DNA from: CBDAPI01 sp964565865
GTDB taxonomy: Bacteria; Acidobacteriota; UBA6911; RPQK01; CBDAPI01
Direction of reading: 5' to 3'
Assembly (NCBI GenBank): GCA_964565865.1
Contig: CAZMGM010000012.1
Location: 1 to 59,667, forward strand
DNA: 59,667 nucleotides
The position numbers and the translations under genes are program-made. Below the pieces are notes generated by a model. That model was given only the letters and a program-made list of their open reading frames with translations. It had not been told where the DNA came from and searched no databases. The first letter of the stretch is position 1. Every line of letters begins with the position of its first letter. Of this stretch, positions 52,184 through 59,667 are shown one piece after another.

Positions 52184-53311
52184 CTAGTCTAATACTTCGT
52201 AAAAAAGATTCTCATACGAATTCGTGACCTGGTCCCAATCGTAGTGCAGGCGCATTCTTTCTCTTCCCTTGCTCCGGAGGGGATCGTATTTGCCGTCATC
52301 CTGCCAGACACCGGCTAGAATCGATGACAGTTGCTCTTTGTCATTGAAGGGATAGAGGATCCCTCCGTCAGCCACAACTTCGCGATTCTCGGGTGTGTCG
52401 TTGGCAACGACCAGACACCCCACGCCCATCGCTTCAACGAGCGCAGGGTGAGTACCGCCCACTTCAGTCGCATGCACATAGCAACGACAGCAGGAGATAA
52501 GCTCTCGATAGCCTGTTCCATAGATGGCACCCGGCATCCGGATGTTACCCTGTCTGGCGATCTCTTTGAGGTCGCTGATGTAACGACGACTGTAAGGGGC
52601 ATCGCCGACCACCACCAGAGGATCCCGGATTCCTGAGTCTAGATACGCTTCCATGACCTGGTGGGCGTTGTTCTCGGGTTCGAGTCTGGAGACATAGAGA
52701 ATGAACTGATGAGGCAAGAGCTCCAGCTGCTTCAGAGTTTCACGGCCCTTGGCCGGTTTGGTGTCCGCCCCATAGGCAATAAATGGCGTTCTGATTCCAT
52801 ATTCGTGCTCGTAGTAGGACTGGATTGTACGTGCGTCGCTGACTGCAACGCTGGGCACTTCGAGCGCCAGAAATTCGGCCAGCCGATAGAAGCAGCGCCC
52901 TATCAGACCCCACTTACGCCGCATCCTCTCGATCCCGTCAAGGTTCAGAATCACCTTCTGACCCGACAGAGCCGGTATCCAGCAGAGGGCTGCATTTGCC
53001 GAGTTGCAGATCAGAACTACGTCGTGGCCTTTGAAAAGGGTCCCGACAGCACTCAGGGCGGTGTGGGAGACCGTCTCGAGATACTTGGTCCGGATACTGG
53101 GAAGCACGCAGATCTCAACTCCTCTATACATGGTCAGCCGTGGATGCACGAAATGCCTTCGACCGTAGACACGGACCCGATGACCCCGCTGAACCAGGCG
53201 CACCGACAACTCTTCCGCGAAGGTTTCAAAGCCACCGTAGTTCGCGGGAATACCCCGCGTACCCAGGATGGCGATGTCAAGCGGATGCCTGGATCCCGTC
53301 CGAGTGGACAT
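52184..53311 (-). CDS. Glycosyltransferase (DUF1972 / GT4, rhamnosyltransferase-like)
   Basis: A 375-residue GT-B enzyme. The N-terminal ILGTRGIPANYGGFETFAEE is the DUF1972 signature, shared with RfaB/Cps2T-type rhamnosyltransferases. The C-terminal half has the nucleotide-sugar region YVSRLEPENNAHQVMEAY, and then EVGGTHPALVEAMGVGCLVV with the conserved E-x7-E. It adds a sugar in O-polysaccharide assembly on the cytoplasmic side. It overlaps the ligase gene by 35 nt. Confidence 0.88.
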   Translation of the reverse strand: MSTRTGSRHPLDIAILGTRGIPANYGGFETFAEELSVRLVQRGHRVRVYGRRHFVHPRLTMYRGVEICVLPSIRTKYLETVSHTALSAVGTLFKGHDVVLICNSANAALCWIPALSGQKVILNLDGIERMRRKWGLIGRCFYRLAEFLALEVPSVAVSDARTIQSYYEHEYGIRTPFIAYGADTKPAKGRETLKQLELLPHQFILYVSRLEPENNAHQVMEAYLDSGIRDPLVVVGDAPYSRRYISDLKEIARQGNIRMPGAIYGTGYRELISCCRCYVHATEVGGTHPALVEAMGVGCLVVANDTPENREVVADGGILYPFNDKEQLSSILAGVWQDDGKYDPLRSKGRERMRLHYDWDQVTNSYENLFYEVLD

Positions 53312-54551
53312 AGGGTGCCGTTACGAAAAAAATCAGAAGCGTCACGAGTTCCGAGTCACCAAAGTTGTATTCCAGCAGGCCCGCTCCCAGGAAAGCAATG
53401 ACGATGCAGATTCCGTTGTAACAGAGGAAACGTGACATAAGATCGGAAGAACCGTGCTCTTTGTCTCTTCTGGCCATCGCCCAGAAGTCACGGATGAGAA
53501 ACGCCCAGATAAAAAGCCAGGAGACAAGCACAAACACACCCATCTCCGCAGCAATTTGCAGCGGCGTATTGTGGAGATGCTGGTACAGCCAATCGGGAAA
53601 CTCTTGGTGACTGCGATACTGATCCGCCACATGGGGAACCATCCTCGGGCCCACGCCGGTGAACGGGTGATCGGCCACGATGCGCCCCCCAGTAGCCAAC
53701 AGTTCAAGTCGCGTTCGGGTGGTCGTGTCACTGGGGTTGAAGCCATCCAGGATCCGGCGGTGAAAGGAACCCGGCAGGAGAGCGAAAACCACCACCACCA
53801 CCGCTGCCATGGGGATCAGCCATTTCCGCCTCAGGATGATCAACCAACTGAAAACACCCACCATGGTTCCGAGCCACGCATTACGAGTGAAAGTCAAAAG
53901 TAGGGCTCCGGTCAGAAGTGCGAGACCAGCGTTCCAGAGCCACGGAGAGGGGTTGGTCAGGTTTCTCCAGCGAGGGGACCCGCGATCCCCCTCCCGGGCC
54001 AGAAGGGGAACAAGAATAAGGCCGGAGAGGGCCACGATCCCCATCATGAGCTGGCCCGAAAATGTCATCCAGTGGCTCATGAAGCCTCGGATTCGGTTCA
54101 GCAGGTCAATGTCGAAAAGATAGTAGAACTGGATAATCCCCAGACCAGCACTGAAAGCCAGTAACAGCAATGTCCCCTTGATCGTCCCTGTCACCTCGTT
54201 CTCTGAGAAGTAGGTAAAGATGAAGAGTGCCAGGACAAAGCGGATGAATGTCTTGACGTAGCGGAGGCTGAACCAGGGATCCGTCGAAAAGATGATGGCT
54301 ACGACTACCAGGACCATAAACAGCAAGACTACCTTGCCGAAGGGAGGAACCCGCAGTTGGACACGGCCCGTGGTCAGAACCCGGTACAGCCACATTGCGA
54401 CCGCAGCCCCCAGAAAGATCCCACTTCCGGAGACACTCACGACGGAACAGATGACCGTTGCCATCACCGCTTGGGCAATCCATCGGTCGAGACGGCTGTC
54501 CGGTCGATCTCGGCTGGCCAGGTCTGTTGAAGTAATGACAGTCGATGCCAT
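53277..54551 (-). CDS. O-antigen ligase / Wzy-like membrane protein
   Basis: A 424-residue protein with about 11 membrane helices. A large periplasmic loop (about residues 265-340) contains the Wzy_C region: TTTRTRLELLATGGRIVADHPFTGVGP, with the conserved Arg, then FPDWLYQHLHNTPLQIAAEMG (conserved His). It either polymerises O-units or ligates polysaccharide to the lipid A core. As the first gene of the cluster it is read from a promoter in the divergent gap shared with mtnA. Assignment between WaaL and Wzy is open. Confidence 0.82.
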   Translation of the reverse strand: MASTVITSTDLASRDRPDSRLDRWIAQAVMATVICSVVSVSGSGIFLGAAVAMWLYRVLTTGRVQLRVPPFGKVVLLFMVLVVVAIIFSTDPWFSLRYVKTFIRFVLALFIFTYFSENEVTGTIKGTLLLLAFSAGLGIIQFYYLFDIDLLNRIRGFMSHWMTFSGQLMMGIVALSGLILVPLLAREGDRGSPRWRNLTNPSPWLWNAGLALLTGALLLTFTRNAWLGTMVGVFSWLIILRRKWLIPMAAVVVVVFALLPGSFHRRILDGFNPSDTTTRTRLELLATGGRIVADHPFTGVGPRMVPHVADQYRSHQEFPDWLYQHLHNTPLQIAAEMGVFVLVSWLFIWAFLIRDFWAMARRDKEHGSSDLMSRFLCYNGICIVIAFLGAGLLEYNFGDSELVTLLIFFVTAPYVHSDGIQASA

Positions 54552-54843
54552 GAAACTCAGAATAGGGCGAGAATCTTAGCAGAAATAGAGATGCGAAGAA
54601 ACGGTGCCACGTCCTGGAACTAAACTTGCTGCCCAGCTGTCCCCGACTAGCTCCCCACAAAAGCGGCCTGTATTGGCACCCTGGCCCTGCGCACCACGGG
54701 CAGATTTCAAAGAACAGGCCGGCTGAATCAATGGATGTTAAGGTGCTCCTAGATTACCGTTACTGCTCAACATCCCGGCAGGCCCAGGTCGGAATTGGCT
54801 TTTTGAATTCTCAAGACATGGACCGCGTGGTAAATTCCCTTGC

Positions 54844-55887
54844 ATGATCAAGACAATTGAGTGGACTGAGCAAGGGGTAGTCATGATTGACCAGAGACTG
54901 CTGCCGACTGAGGAAGTGTACAACACCTACGTTGAGGTGGAAGAGGTAGCTGAGGCGATTGTCGATATGGTGATCCGAGGGGCGCCCGCGATTGGTGTCG
55001 CAGCCGCCATGGGCATCGCTCTGGGCGTCAAGAACCTACTCGACAATGACAACCTTGAGCAGGAGTTCGAACAGATTTGCAAACAGATACATGATACCCG
55101 CCCCACAGCTCAAAACCTCTTCTGGGCCATTGAGCACATGCGTAGAGTCTTCGAGGCCAACAAGGAGGGTTCGCTGGAAAGGCTCAAGCGGTCTCTTCGG
55201 GATGAAGCCGTACTCATTCATGCACAAGACATTGAGACCAATCGGCGAATTGGAGAACACGGGCAGCAACTGCTGAAGTCGGATATGAAAGTTCTCACTC
55301 ACTGCAACGCGGGAGCATTGGCAACGGCCGGTCACGGGACGGCTCTCGGAGTCATCCGTTCTGCCGTCGAAAACGGCAAGAGCATCCATGTGTTCGCAGA
55401 TGAGACCAGACCGTTCTTGCAGGGATCCCGCCTGACGGCCTGGGAGATGATGAAGGAAGAGATTCCCTGTACGCTGATCACAGACAGCATGGCCGGATAC
55501 TTCATGAGGCAGGGGCAGGTCAATGCAGTGGTGGTCGGATCTGACCGCATCGCTGCCAACGGCGACGTGGCCAACAAGATCGGTACTTACACGGTCGCCG
55601 TGCTCGCACACCAGCACCAGATTCCATTTTACGTGGCAGCCCCTCTTTCCACGATCGATCGGGATTGTCCGTCCGGAGACCTGATCCCCATCGAAATGCG
55701 AGACACCAAAGAGGTCAGGGAGATCAAGGGGGAGCAGTTGGTTCCGGACGTCACTCTGGTAGAGAACCCGGCTTTCGACATTACTCCCAACCACCTAGTT
55801 TCAGCGATTGTCACCGAAATGGGGATCGCCCGATCTCCCTATACGGAGTCTATTGCCCAACAGTTTCAGGAAGCTGCCCTGCAGTAG
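54844..55887 (+). CDS. mtnA: S-methyl-5-thioribose-1-phosphate isomerase MtnA
   Basis: A 347-residue enzyme of the methionine salvage pathway that turns methylthioribose 1-phosphate into methylthioribulose 1-phosphate. Family motifs are VIRGAPAIGVAAAMG, the catalytic Cys154 in THCNAGALATAGHGTALG, and the catalytic Asp234 in VVGSDRIAANGDVANKIGT. The length is typical. tsaD starts 2 nt after its stop, so the two genes are cotranscribed. Confidence 0.96.
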   Translation: MIKTIEWTEQGVVMIDQRLLPTEEVYNTYVEVEEVAEAIVDMVIRGAPAIGVAAAMGIALGVKNLLDNDNLEQEFEQICKQIHDTRPTAQNLFWAIEHMRRVFEANKEGSLERLKRSLRDEAVLIHAQDIETNRRIGEHGQQLLKSDMKVLTHCNAGALATAGHGTALGVIRSAVENGKSIHVFADETRPFLQGSRLTAWEMMKEEIPCTLITDSMAGYFMRQGQVNAVVVGSDRIAANGDVANKIGTYTVAVLAHQHQIPFYVAAPLSTIDRDCPSGDLIPIEMRDTKEVREIKGEQLVPDVTLVENPAFDITPNHLVSAIVTEMGIARSPYTESIAQQFQEAALQ

Positions 55888-55889
55888 GG

Positions 55890-56948
55890 ATGATCACTCT
55901 CGGAATTGAGTCGAGCTGCGATGAGACTGCTGCTGCTGTCCTGAAGGACGGCAACCAGCTCCTATCCAGCGTCGTTGCCTCTCAGACTGCCACCCACCAC
56001 GAGTTTGGCGGCGTGGTGCCTGAGCTAGCCAGTCGCGAGCACATCAGCAATATTTGTTATGTAGTGGAAAGGGCACTGTCGGGGGCGGGTGTGGGTTTTG
56101 AGTCCATCGACGGGATCGCGGTCACGAGCGGTCCGGGCCTGGCAGGAGCCCTTCTTGTCGGGCTTACCTACGCCAAGGGACTGGCCTTCTCTCTGGGTCG
56201 GCCCTTCGTGGGAGTGAATCATCTGGAGGGACACATCGCTTCTGTTCTGTTGGAACATCCCTCGGCTGAATTCCCCGCTCTGGCGCTGGTCATCTCCGGT
56301 GGTCACACCTCGCTCTTTCACATGAGAGGTCCAACCCAGGCCGAGATGATTGCTCGGACTCTGGACGACGCGGCCGGCGAGGCCCTAGATAAGCTTTCGA
56401 AACTCGTAGGCCTTGGCTACCCCGGGGGACCGGTAATTGACAGACTTTCCCGGTTCGGGAACCCCTCTGCTGTCTCCTTCTCGCTGCCAAAGATCAGCAG
56501 TGGAGAGCTTGCCTTCAGCTTCAGCGGGCTCAAGTCAGCAGGGGTGCGATATGTAGCCAGGCGCCAAATCACTCCTCTGGAAGCGGGAGCCGCGATAGAT
56601 CCCGCTCAGGTTTCTTCCGACCTCCTTGATCTACTGGCCAGCTATCAGAAGAGCGTGGTTGATCAGGTGATGGACCGGCTTGACAAGGGACTGCGAGAGC
56701 GCAGAATTTGTTCCATTCAGCTGTCCGGTGGAGTGTCGTGTAATTCTGAGTTGCGGAAACGAAGCCGGGAACATTTCGAGGGCCGGGGGATCCCCGTCTA
56801 TTACCCGAGTCCGCAGTTGACGACCGACAACGCCGCCATGATTGCCGCGGCCGGCCAGCTCAGACTCGAAAGGGGAGAGACGGACCCATGGGATCTACAA
56901 GCCGATCCAAATTTACCCTTTCACGGCCCCTCTTCCCGCAGCGGTTGA
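55890..56948 (+). CDS. tsaD: tRNA N6-threonylcarbamoyladenosine synthase TsaD
   Basis: A 352-residue enzyme (start ATG 55890) that transfers threonylcarbamoyl to A37 of ANN-decoding tRNAs. Motifs are LGIESSCDETAAAV (nucleotide fold), NHLEGH with the metal-binding His111 and His115, LVISGGHTSL, and the C-terminal SGGVSCNSELR ... YPSPQLTTDNAAMIA. The C-terminus has the usual short tail. It follows mtnA with a 2-nt gap. Confidence 0.96.
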   Translation: MITLGIESSCDETAAAVLKDGNQLLSSVVASQTATHHEFGGVVPELASREHISNICYVVERALSGAGVGFESIDGIAVTSGPGLAGALLVGLTYAKGLAFSLGRPFVGVNHLEGHIASVLLEHPSAEFPALALVISGGHTSLFHMRGPTQAEMIARTLDDAAGEALDKLSKLVGLGYPGGPVIDRLSRFGNPSAVSFSLPKISSGELAFSFSGLKSAGVRYVARRQITPLEAGAAIDPAQVSSDLLDLLASYQKSVVDQVMDRLDKGLRERRICSIQLSGGVSCNSELRKRSREHFEGRGIPVYYPSPQLTTDNAAMIAAAGQLRLERGETDPWDLQADPNLPFHGPSSRSG

Positions 56949-57009
56949 CGGTTGGCGGGGAACTCGGAACCCGGAACAGAGCGAGTGGAAACGAGCGCTA
57001 TCCCGACAC

Positions 57010-57165
57010 TCACAAAGTGCGAACCGTCAGACCCCCGTCCACCGTGATGATAGAGCCTGTCGAATAGCAAAGCTTCTTGTGTGCCAGGCCGGCCACAACG
57101 GCACCCATCTCTTCGTTGCTCCTCCTCGATCTGGTCTCCGTCGCGCCCCCAACAAACATCATCTT
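57010..57165 (-). pseudogene. Short-chain dehydrogenase relic, C-terminal fragment
   Basis: From ATG 57159 down, 49 codons read ... SNEEMGAVVAGLAHKKL, then CYSTGSIITVDGGLTVR and stop. The last part is the diagnostic C-terminus of SDR enzymes (TGS-x-x-x-VDGG-x-T). The catalytic YxxxK and Rossmann parts are absent. An N-terminal SDR fragment is embedded in the mosaic ORF at 16837-17193; whether both come from one gene cannot be told. Confidence 0.65.
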
Positions 57166-57183
57166 ATTTATGGAAGTAAATAC

Positions 57184-58203
57184 TTAGTCCAGTGGTCCAT
57201 TGTAGAGTTCCCGGGCCTGAGGAGTGAATGAAAACCAATCGGCGATGTCGGCGTCACCGACCAAACGACTGGATTCCAACCTCTCTCTTTTGGTCCGGAA
57301 TCGATGGCGCAGCCTCCACACATCGAGCAGCGCTGGAAGGGAGGTCCACTCAAACAAAAGGAGATAGCCCAGAATCCCGAGATCTCGGATCCAGGCGTAG
57401 GGACAACACCGGCGTCGAACCGCGGACCCCATGTTTTTCATGCGCATCAGGTAGCGGTTTTTGACCGAATGATAGTTGATCAGGGGTTGGTGAGTTCTGC
57501 GCCCCGAGGGAAGCACCTGCCGGTGATGGCGGGCGACTGCGGCAGGGACGTAAAGGGCCTTCCATCCGGTTATCTGAGCCCTCCAGGCTAACTCGGCGTC
57601 TTCCCGGTAAGCAAAAAAATCCTCGTCCAGAAACTCACCCGTACGCAACTTCAGGTCCTCGATCAGGCTGCGCCGGCAGAGCAGTGCGGCGCCCGTAATC
57701 CCGAACACGAACTGGGGAACGTCAAACTGCCCGTTGTCCGGAACGCCGCTCCCTCTGTCGAAGTGCCGTAGGGACGGTGTAAAATACATGCCGGCGCTGT
57801 CCAGTACCGGCAGATCTCCACGCAGAGTGATCTCAACATCCCTTTCCCTCCGGAGTATTTTTCCACCTGCCAGGCCGACGTCGGGGAGAGATTCGATAGT
57901 GGCGAGAAGAATCTCGAGGTAGTCGCAGGCTAGCTTCACATCAGCATTGAGCAGAAGGGCGATATCGAATGTGCAGTCACTCAGATTCAAATTGTGGCCA
58001 GCAGAATAACCGATATTTCGTTGACTGATTCGGAGACCGCAACCGCAGCTACGAGCAATCTCTACAGTTCCGTCGGTAGAGGCATTGTCGTGAATCATCA
58101 CTCTGAGCGGGACCGTCTGCTTGCTCAAAGAATCCAGACAGCCCTCCAGAAAGGTCTCGTCGTTTAGTGTAACCAGGCTGACCAGCACCTGCGGTCCCTT
58201 CAC
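57184..58203 (-). CDS. Family 2 glycosyltransferase
   Basis: A 339-residue GT-A enzyme. It begins VLVSLVTLNDETFLEGCLDS, has the nucleotide-binding DNASTDGT, then ISQRNIGYSAGHNLNL, and the metal site region ALLLNADV. The rest (GFLDEDFFAYREDAELAWRA) is the acceptor-side E/D-D motif. This is the rhamnosyltransferase/WcaA-like GT2 group. I chose GTG 58203, which overlaps the stop of the upstream GT2 gene (GTGA) and has AAGGG before it; the frame is open to 58260. It probably acts in O-polysaccharide synthesis. Confidence 0.9.
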   Translation of the reverse strand: MKGPQVLVSLVTLNDETFLEGCLDSLSKQTVPLRVMIHDNASTDGTVEIARSCGCGLRISQRNIGYSAGHNLNLSDCTFDIALLLNADVKLACDYLEILLATIESLPDVGLAGGKILRRERDVEITLRGDLPVLDSAGMYFTPSLRHFDRGSGVPDNGQFDVPQFVFGITGAALLCRRSLIEDLKLRTGEFLDEDFFAYREDAELAWRAQITGWKALYVPAAVARHHRQVLPSGRRTHQPLINYHSVKNRYLMRMKNMGSAVRRRCCPYAWIRDLGILGYLLLFEWTSLPALLDVWRLRHRFRTKRERLESSRLVGDADIADWFSFTPQARELYNGPLD

Positions 58204-59054
58204 GAGCCCTTTACAGCTTGAATCGGAGTCGCTAGAAACTGACGTACTAGACTTCCACATTGGATCGGAAACCAGAGCAGAGCAAGGACATAGGGGTGAT
58301 GCTTCCTTAGATAGCGCTTGAGATTCGTATAGAAGACCCGGGTAAACTGGCGGTGTCCCAGGCTAGGCAAGGAAACTCCGCCCGCATGAAGAGCCGGAGC
58401 TTCTTCGCAGAAGAGAACTCGCCATTCGGTGGACTCCAGTCTCTTGCAGAAATCGACGTCCTCGAACCAGGCGGGCCAAAAGCGGGGATCAAAGCCCTTT
58501 AGTGCTTCCCAGGCACCCCGGCGCACCATCCAGTAGGCCGCTGCCGGCTGAACGGAGCAAGGAAGAAAACCCGACTTCAAGGGAGCCGGCGTTTTCTTCC
58601 GGAAAAGTGTGAGCAGCTCGTCCAGACCTGAAACATCGAGCAGGACGGAAGAGAAGGTCGGAAGACTGCGAAACTGGAAGCTGGTCTGTGGAAAACCGTC
58701 ACTTCTGACCAGAGAACCACAGGCAATTGCCGAGTTGGAGTTGCTCTCGATTGCCTCATAGAGTTTTCGCACACTGGCCGGTAAAACGCGAGTGTCGGAA
58801 TTGATCAGAAGGACAAAGCGGCTGCGGGTCCGGGCGATGCCCTGATTGGCGGCAGGACCGAATCCCCGATTCTCCTGATTGGCAATCAGGAGAACCCTTG
58901 AGTATTCACCAACCCGCTGGCAGCTGGCGTCGCTGGAGTGATTGTCCACCACCACAATCTCATCAACGTCCTCACTCAAGTGTGAAATGGAATCCAGACA
59001 ACGGGTCAGGTGCGAAACGGCGTTCCAGTTGACGATGACGACGCTCAAGTCCAT
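58200..59054 (-). CDS. Family 2 glycosyltransferase
   Basis: A 284-residue GT-A enzyme. The N-terminus SVVIVNWNAVSHLTRCLDSI is typical of the rhamnosyltransferase-like GT2 group. It is followed by VVVDNHSSD, NQENRGFGPAANQGIA and VLLINSDTRV (metal/nucleotide site), and FDPRFWPAWFEDVDFCKRL with the D-E-type acceptor motif. It is coupled to the next GT2 gene by a 4-nt overlap. A likely partner in polysaccharide assembly. Confidence 0.9.
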   Translation of the reverse strand: MDLSVVIVNWNAVSHLTRCLDSISHLSEDVDEIVVVDNHSSDASCQRVGEYSRVLLIANQENRGFGPAANQGIARTRSRFVLLINSDTRVLPASVRKLYEAIESNSNSAIACGSLVRSDGFPQTSFQFRSLPTFSSVLLDVSGLDELLTLFRKKTPAPLKSGFLPCSVQPAAAYWMVRRGAWEALKGFDPRFWPAWFEDVDFCKRLESTEWRVLFCEEAPALHAGGVSLPSLGHRQFTRVFYTNLKRYLRKHHPYVLALLWFPIQCGSLVRQFLATPIQAVKGS

Positions 59055-59200
59055 CAGGGCCCGGAGGACTTTCGGGAAATCACCTCTGTACGAGTGAGCG
59101 CTGCTAGTTTGAGAGCCGGCAGGGTGATCATCGTTGCTTTCGAGGCGGCCCTTCAGCGCGCGACCGCGCGCGCCTTCGCTCCTTTTACCACGGACTGCTA

Positions 59201-59667
59201 CTAGATCCCCGCGCCCTTTGTTATGAACTCACTGGATTTAGCCTGCATTCCCAGGTCCCTGGCCTCGTCCTCACTAACTTTGTGCTCGCGCGCATAATTC
59301 CTCAGCTCCTGCGTGATCTGCATAGAACAGAATTTGGGCCCGCACATGGAGCAGAAGTGAGCCACTTTGGCTCCCGTAGCAGGCAGTGTCTCATCATGGA
59401 ACTCACGAGCTGTTTCAGGATCCAGGGAGAGATTGAACTGATCCTCCCAGCGAAACTCGAACCTTGCTTTCGCCAGTATGTCGTCTCGAGCCTGGGCCGC
59501 GGGATGACCCTTTGCCAGATCTGCCGCATGAGCTGCAATCCGATAAGCTACGACACCGTCACGAACGTCCTTCTGATTGGGTAAACCCAGATGTTCTTTG
59601 GGAGTGACGTAGCAGAGCATGGCACAACCGTACCACCCGATCATCGCAGCGCCGATCGCTGAAGTTA
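59201..59667 (-). CDS. thiC: Phosphomethylpyrimidine synthase ThiC (C-terminal part, cut by window end)
   Basis: The visible 154 residues are the C-terminal third of ThiC, a radical-SAM enzyme that makes the thiamine pyrimidine from AIR. They read TSAIGAAMIGWYGCAMLCYV, then TPKEHLGLPNQKDVRDGV and AYRIAAHAADLAKGHP. The [4Fe-4S] motif CSMCGPKFC comes later. The frame continues past base 59667, so the start is outside. A TPP riboswitch would lie upstream, also outside. Confidence 0.95.
   Translation of the reverse strand, partial: TSAIGAAMIGWYGCAMLCYVTPKEHLGLPNQKDVRDGVVAYRIAAHAADLAKGHPAAQARDDILAKARFEFRWEDQFNLSLDPETAREFHDETLPATGAKVAHFCSMCGPKFCSMQITQELRNYAREHKVSEDEARDLGMQAKSSEFITKGAGI

Noticed and set aside
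59155..59175. GC-rich GCGCGC hairpin between thiC and the GT2 gene
   Set aside because: Strong stem but no T-run on the minus strand; it could equally be a chance GC repeat.

Overview
The window reads as one continuous chromosome segment (GC-rich, roughly 55-58% by eye) from a Gram-negative bacterium, most likely an Acidobacteriota member. The clues are a VWFA-domain secreted protein of the type common in that phylum, a TPR/FG-GAP/ASPIC giant protein, an Asp-box propeller protein, Kdo and O-antigen genes (an LPS outer membrane), and the block rpsO-pnp-larB-(mutS2)-dnaG-rpoD-tRNA. I infer the phylum from gene content only.

Layout. 1-2.0 kb: secreted Asp-box protein. 2.0-4.9 kb: accessory patch with a DUF1501 relic, an unknown ORF joined in frame across an amber codon to an HTH domain, a secreted protein and a decayed tyrosine integrase. 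4.9-7.2 kb: RDD membrane protein and an overlapping pair of unknown genes. 7.2-16.7 kb: queC, an SLC13/RCK transporter, bactofilin plus methyltransferase-like gene, the 1203-aa CRTAC1-type protein, and a Rieske / cytochrome b-c pair. 16.7-19.3 kb: second, inverted copy of the integrase locus (now a mosaic with a dehydrogenase fragment), AT-richer cargo genes (HNH nuclease, YHYH protein) and a glycosyltransferase relic. 19.3-29.6 kb, all minus strand: VWFA protein, DUF1189, CdsZ-like, tRNA(CAT), rpoD, dnaG, mutS2 relic, larB, pnp, rpsO. 30-33.5 kb: FAD oxidoreductase, two exported proteins, an epimerase relic. 33.6-38 kb: rlpA-kdsB-pyrG-kdsA. 38.2-39.0 kb: tRNA-Gly beside integrase and transposase relics. 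39-48.2 kb: MBL-fold protein, sugar isomerase, aldehyde dehydrogenase, sodium symporter with small subunit, second SLC13/RCK transporter, msrA. 48.4-54.6 kb: O-antigen export (Wzm/Wzt) and glycosyltransferase operon. 54.8-57 kb: mtnA-tsaD. 57-59.7 kb: SDR relic, two GT2 genes and the C-terminal part of thiC, which runs off the end.

How the genes work together. kdsB, pyrG and kdsA make and activate Kdo for the LPS core. The ligase-like protein, glycosyltransferases and Wzm/Wzt build, export and attach the O-polysaccharide. The Rieske and cytochrome b-c proteins form a compact quinol-oxidising complex. rpsO/pnp and dnaG/rpoD are the macromolecular-synthesis core.

The most striking feature is the density of gene relics. 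At least ten decayed genes lie between intact genes (DUF1501, three integrases, SDR, GT2, mutS2, epimerase, IS3 transposase, M28 peptidase). Several keep both ends but have lost the middle, and there is also a dispersed repeat of about 110 bp. This suggests ongoing gene erosion by internal deletion. No CRISPR array and no clear new defence system was seen.
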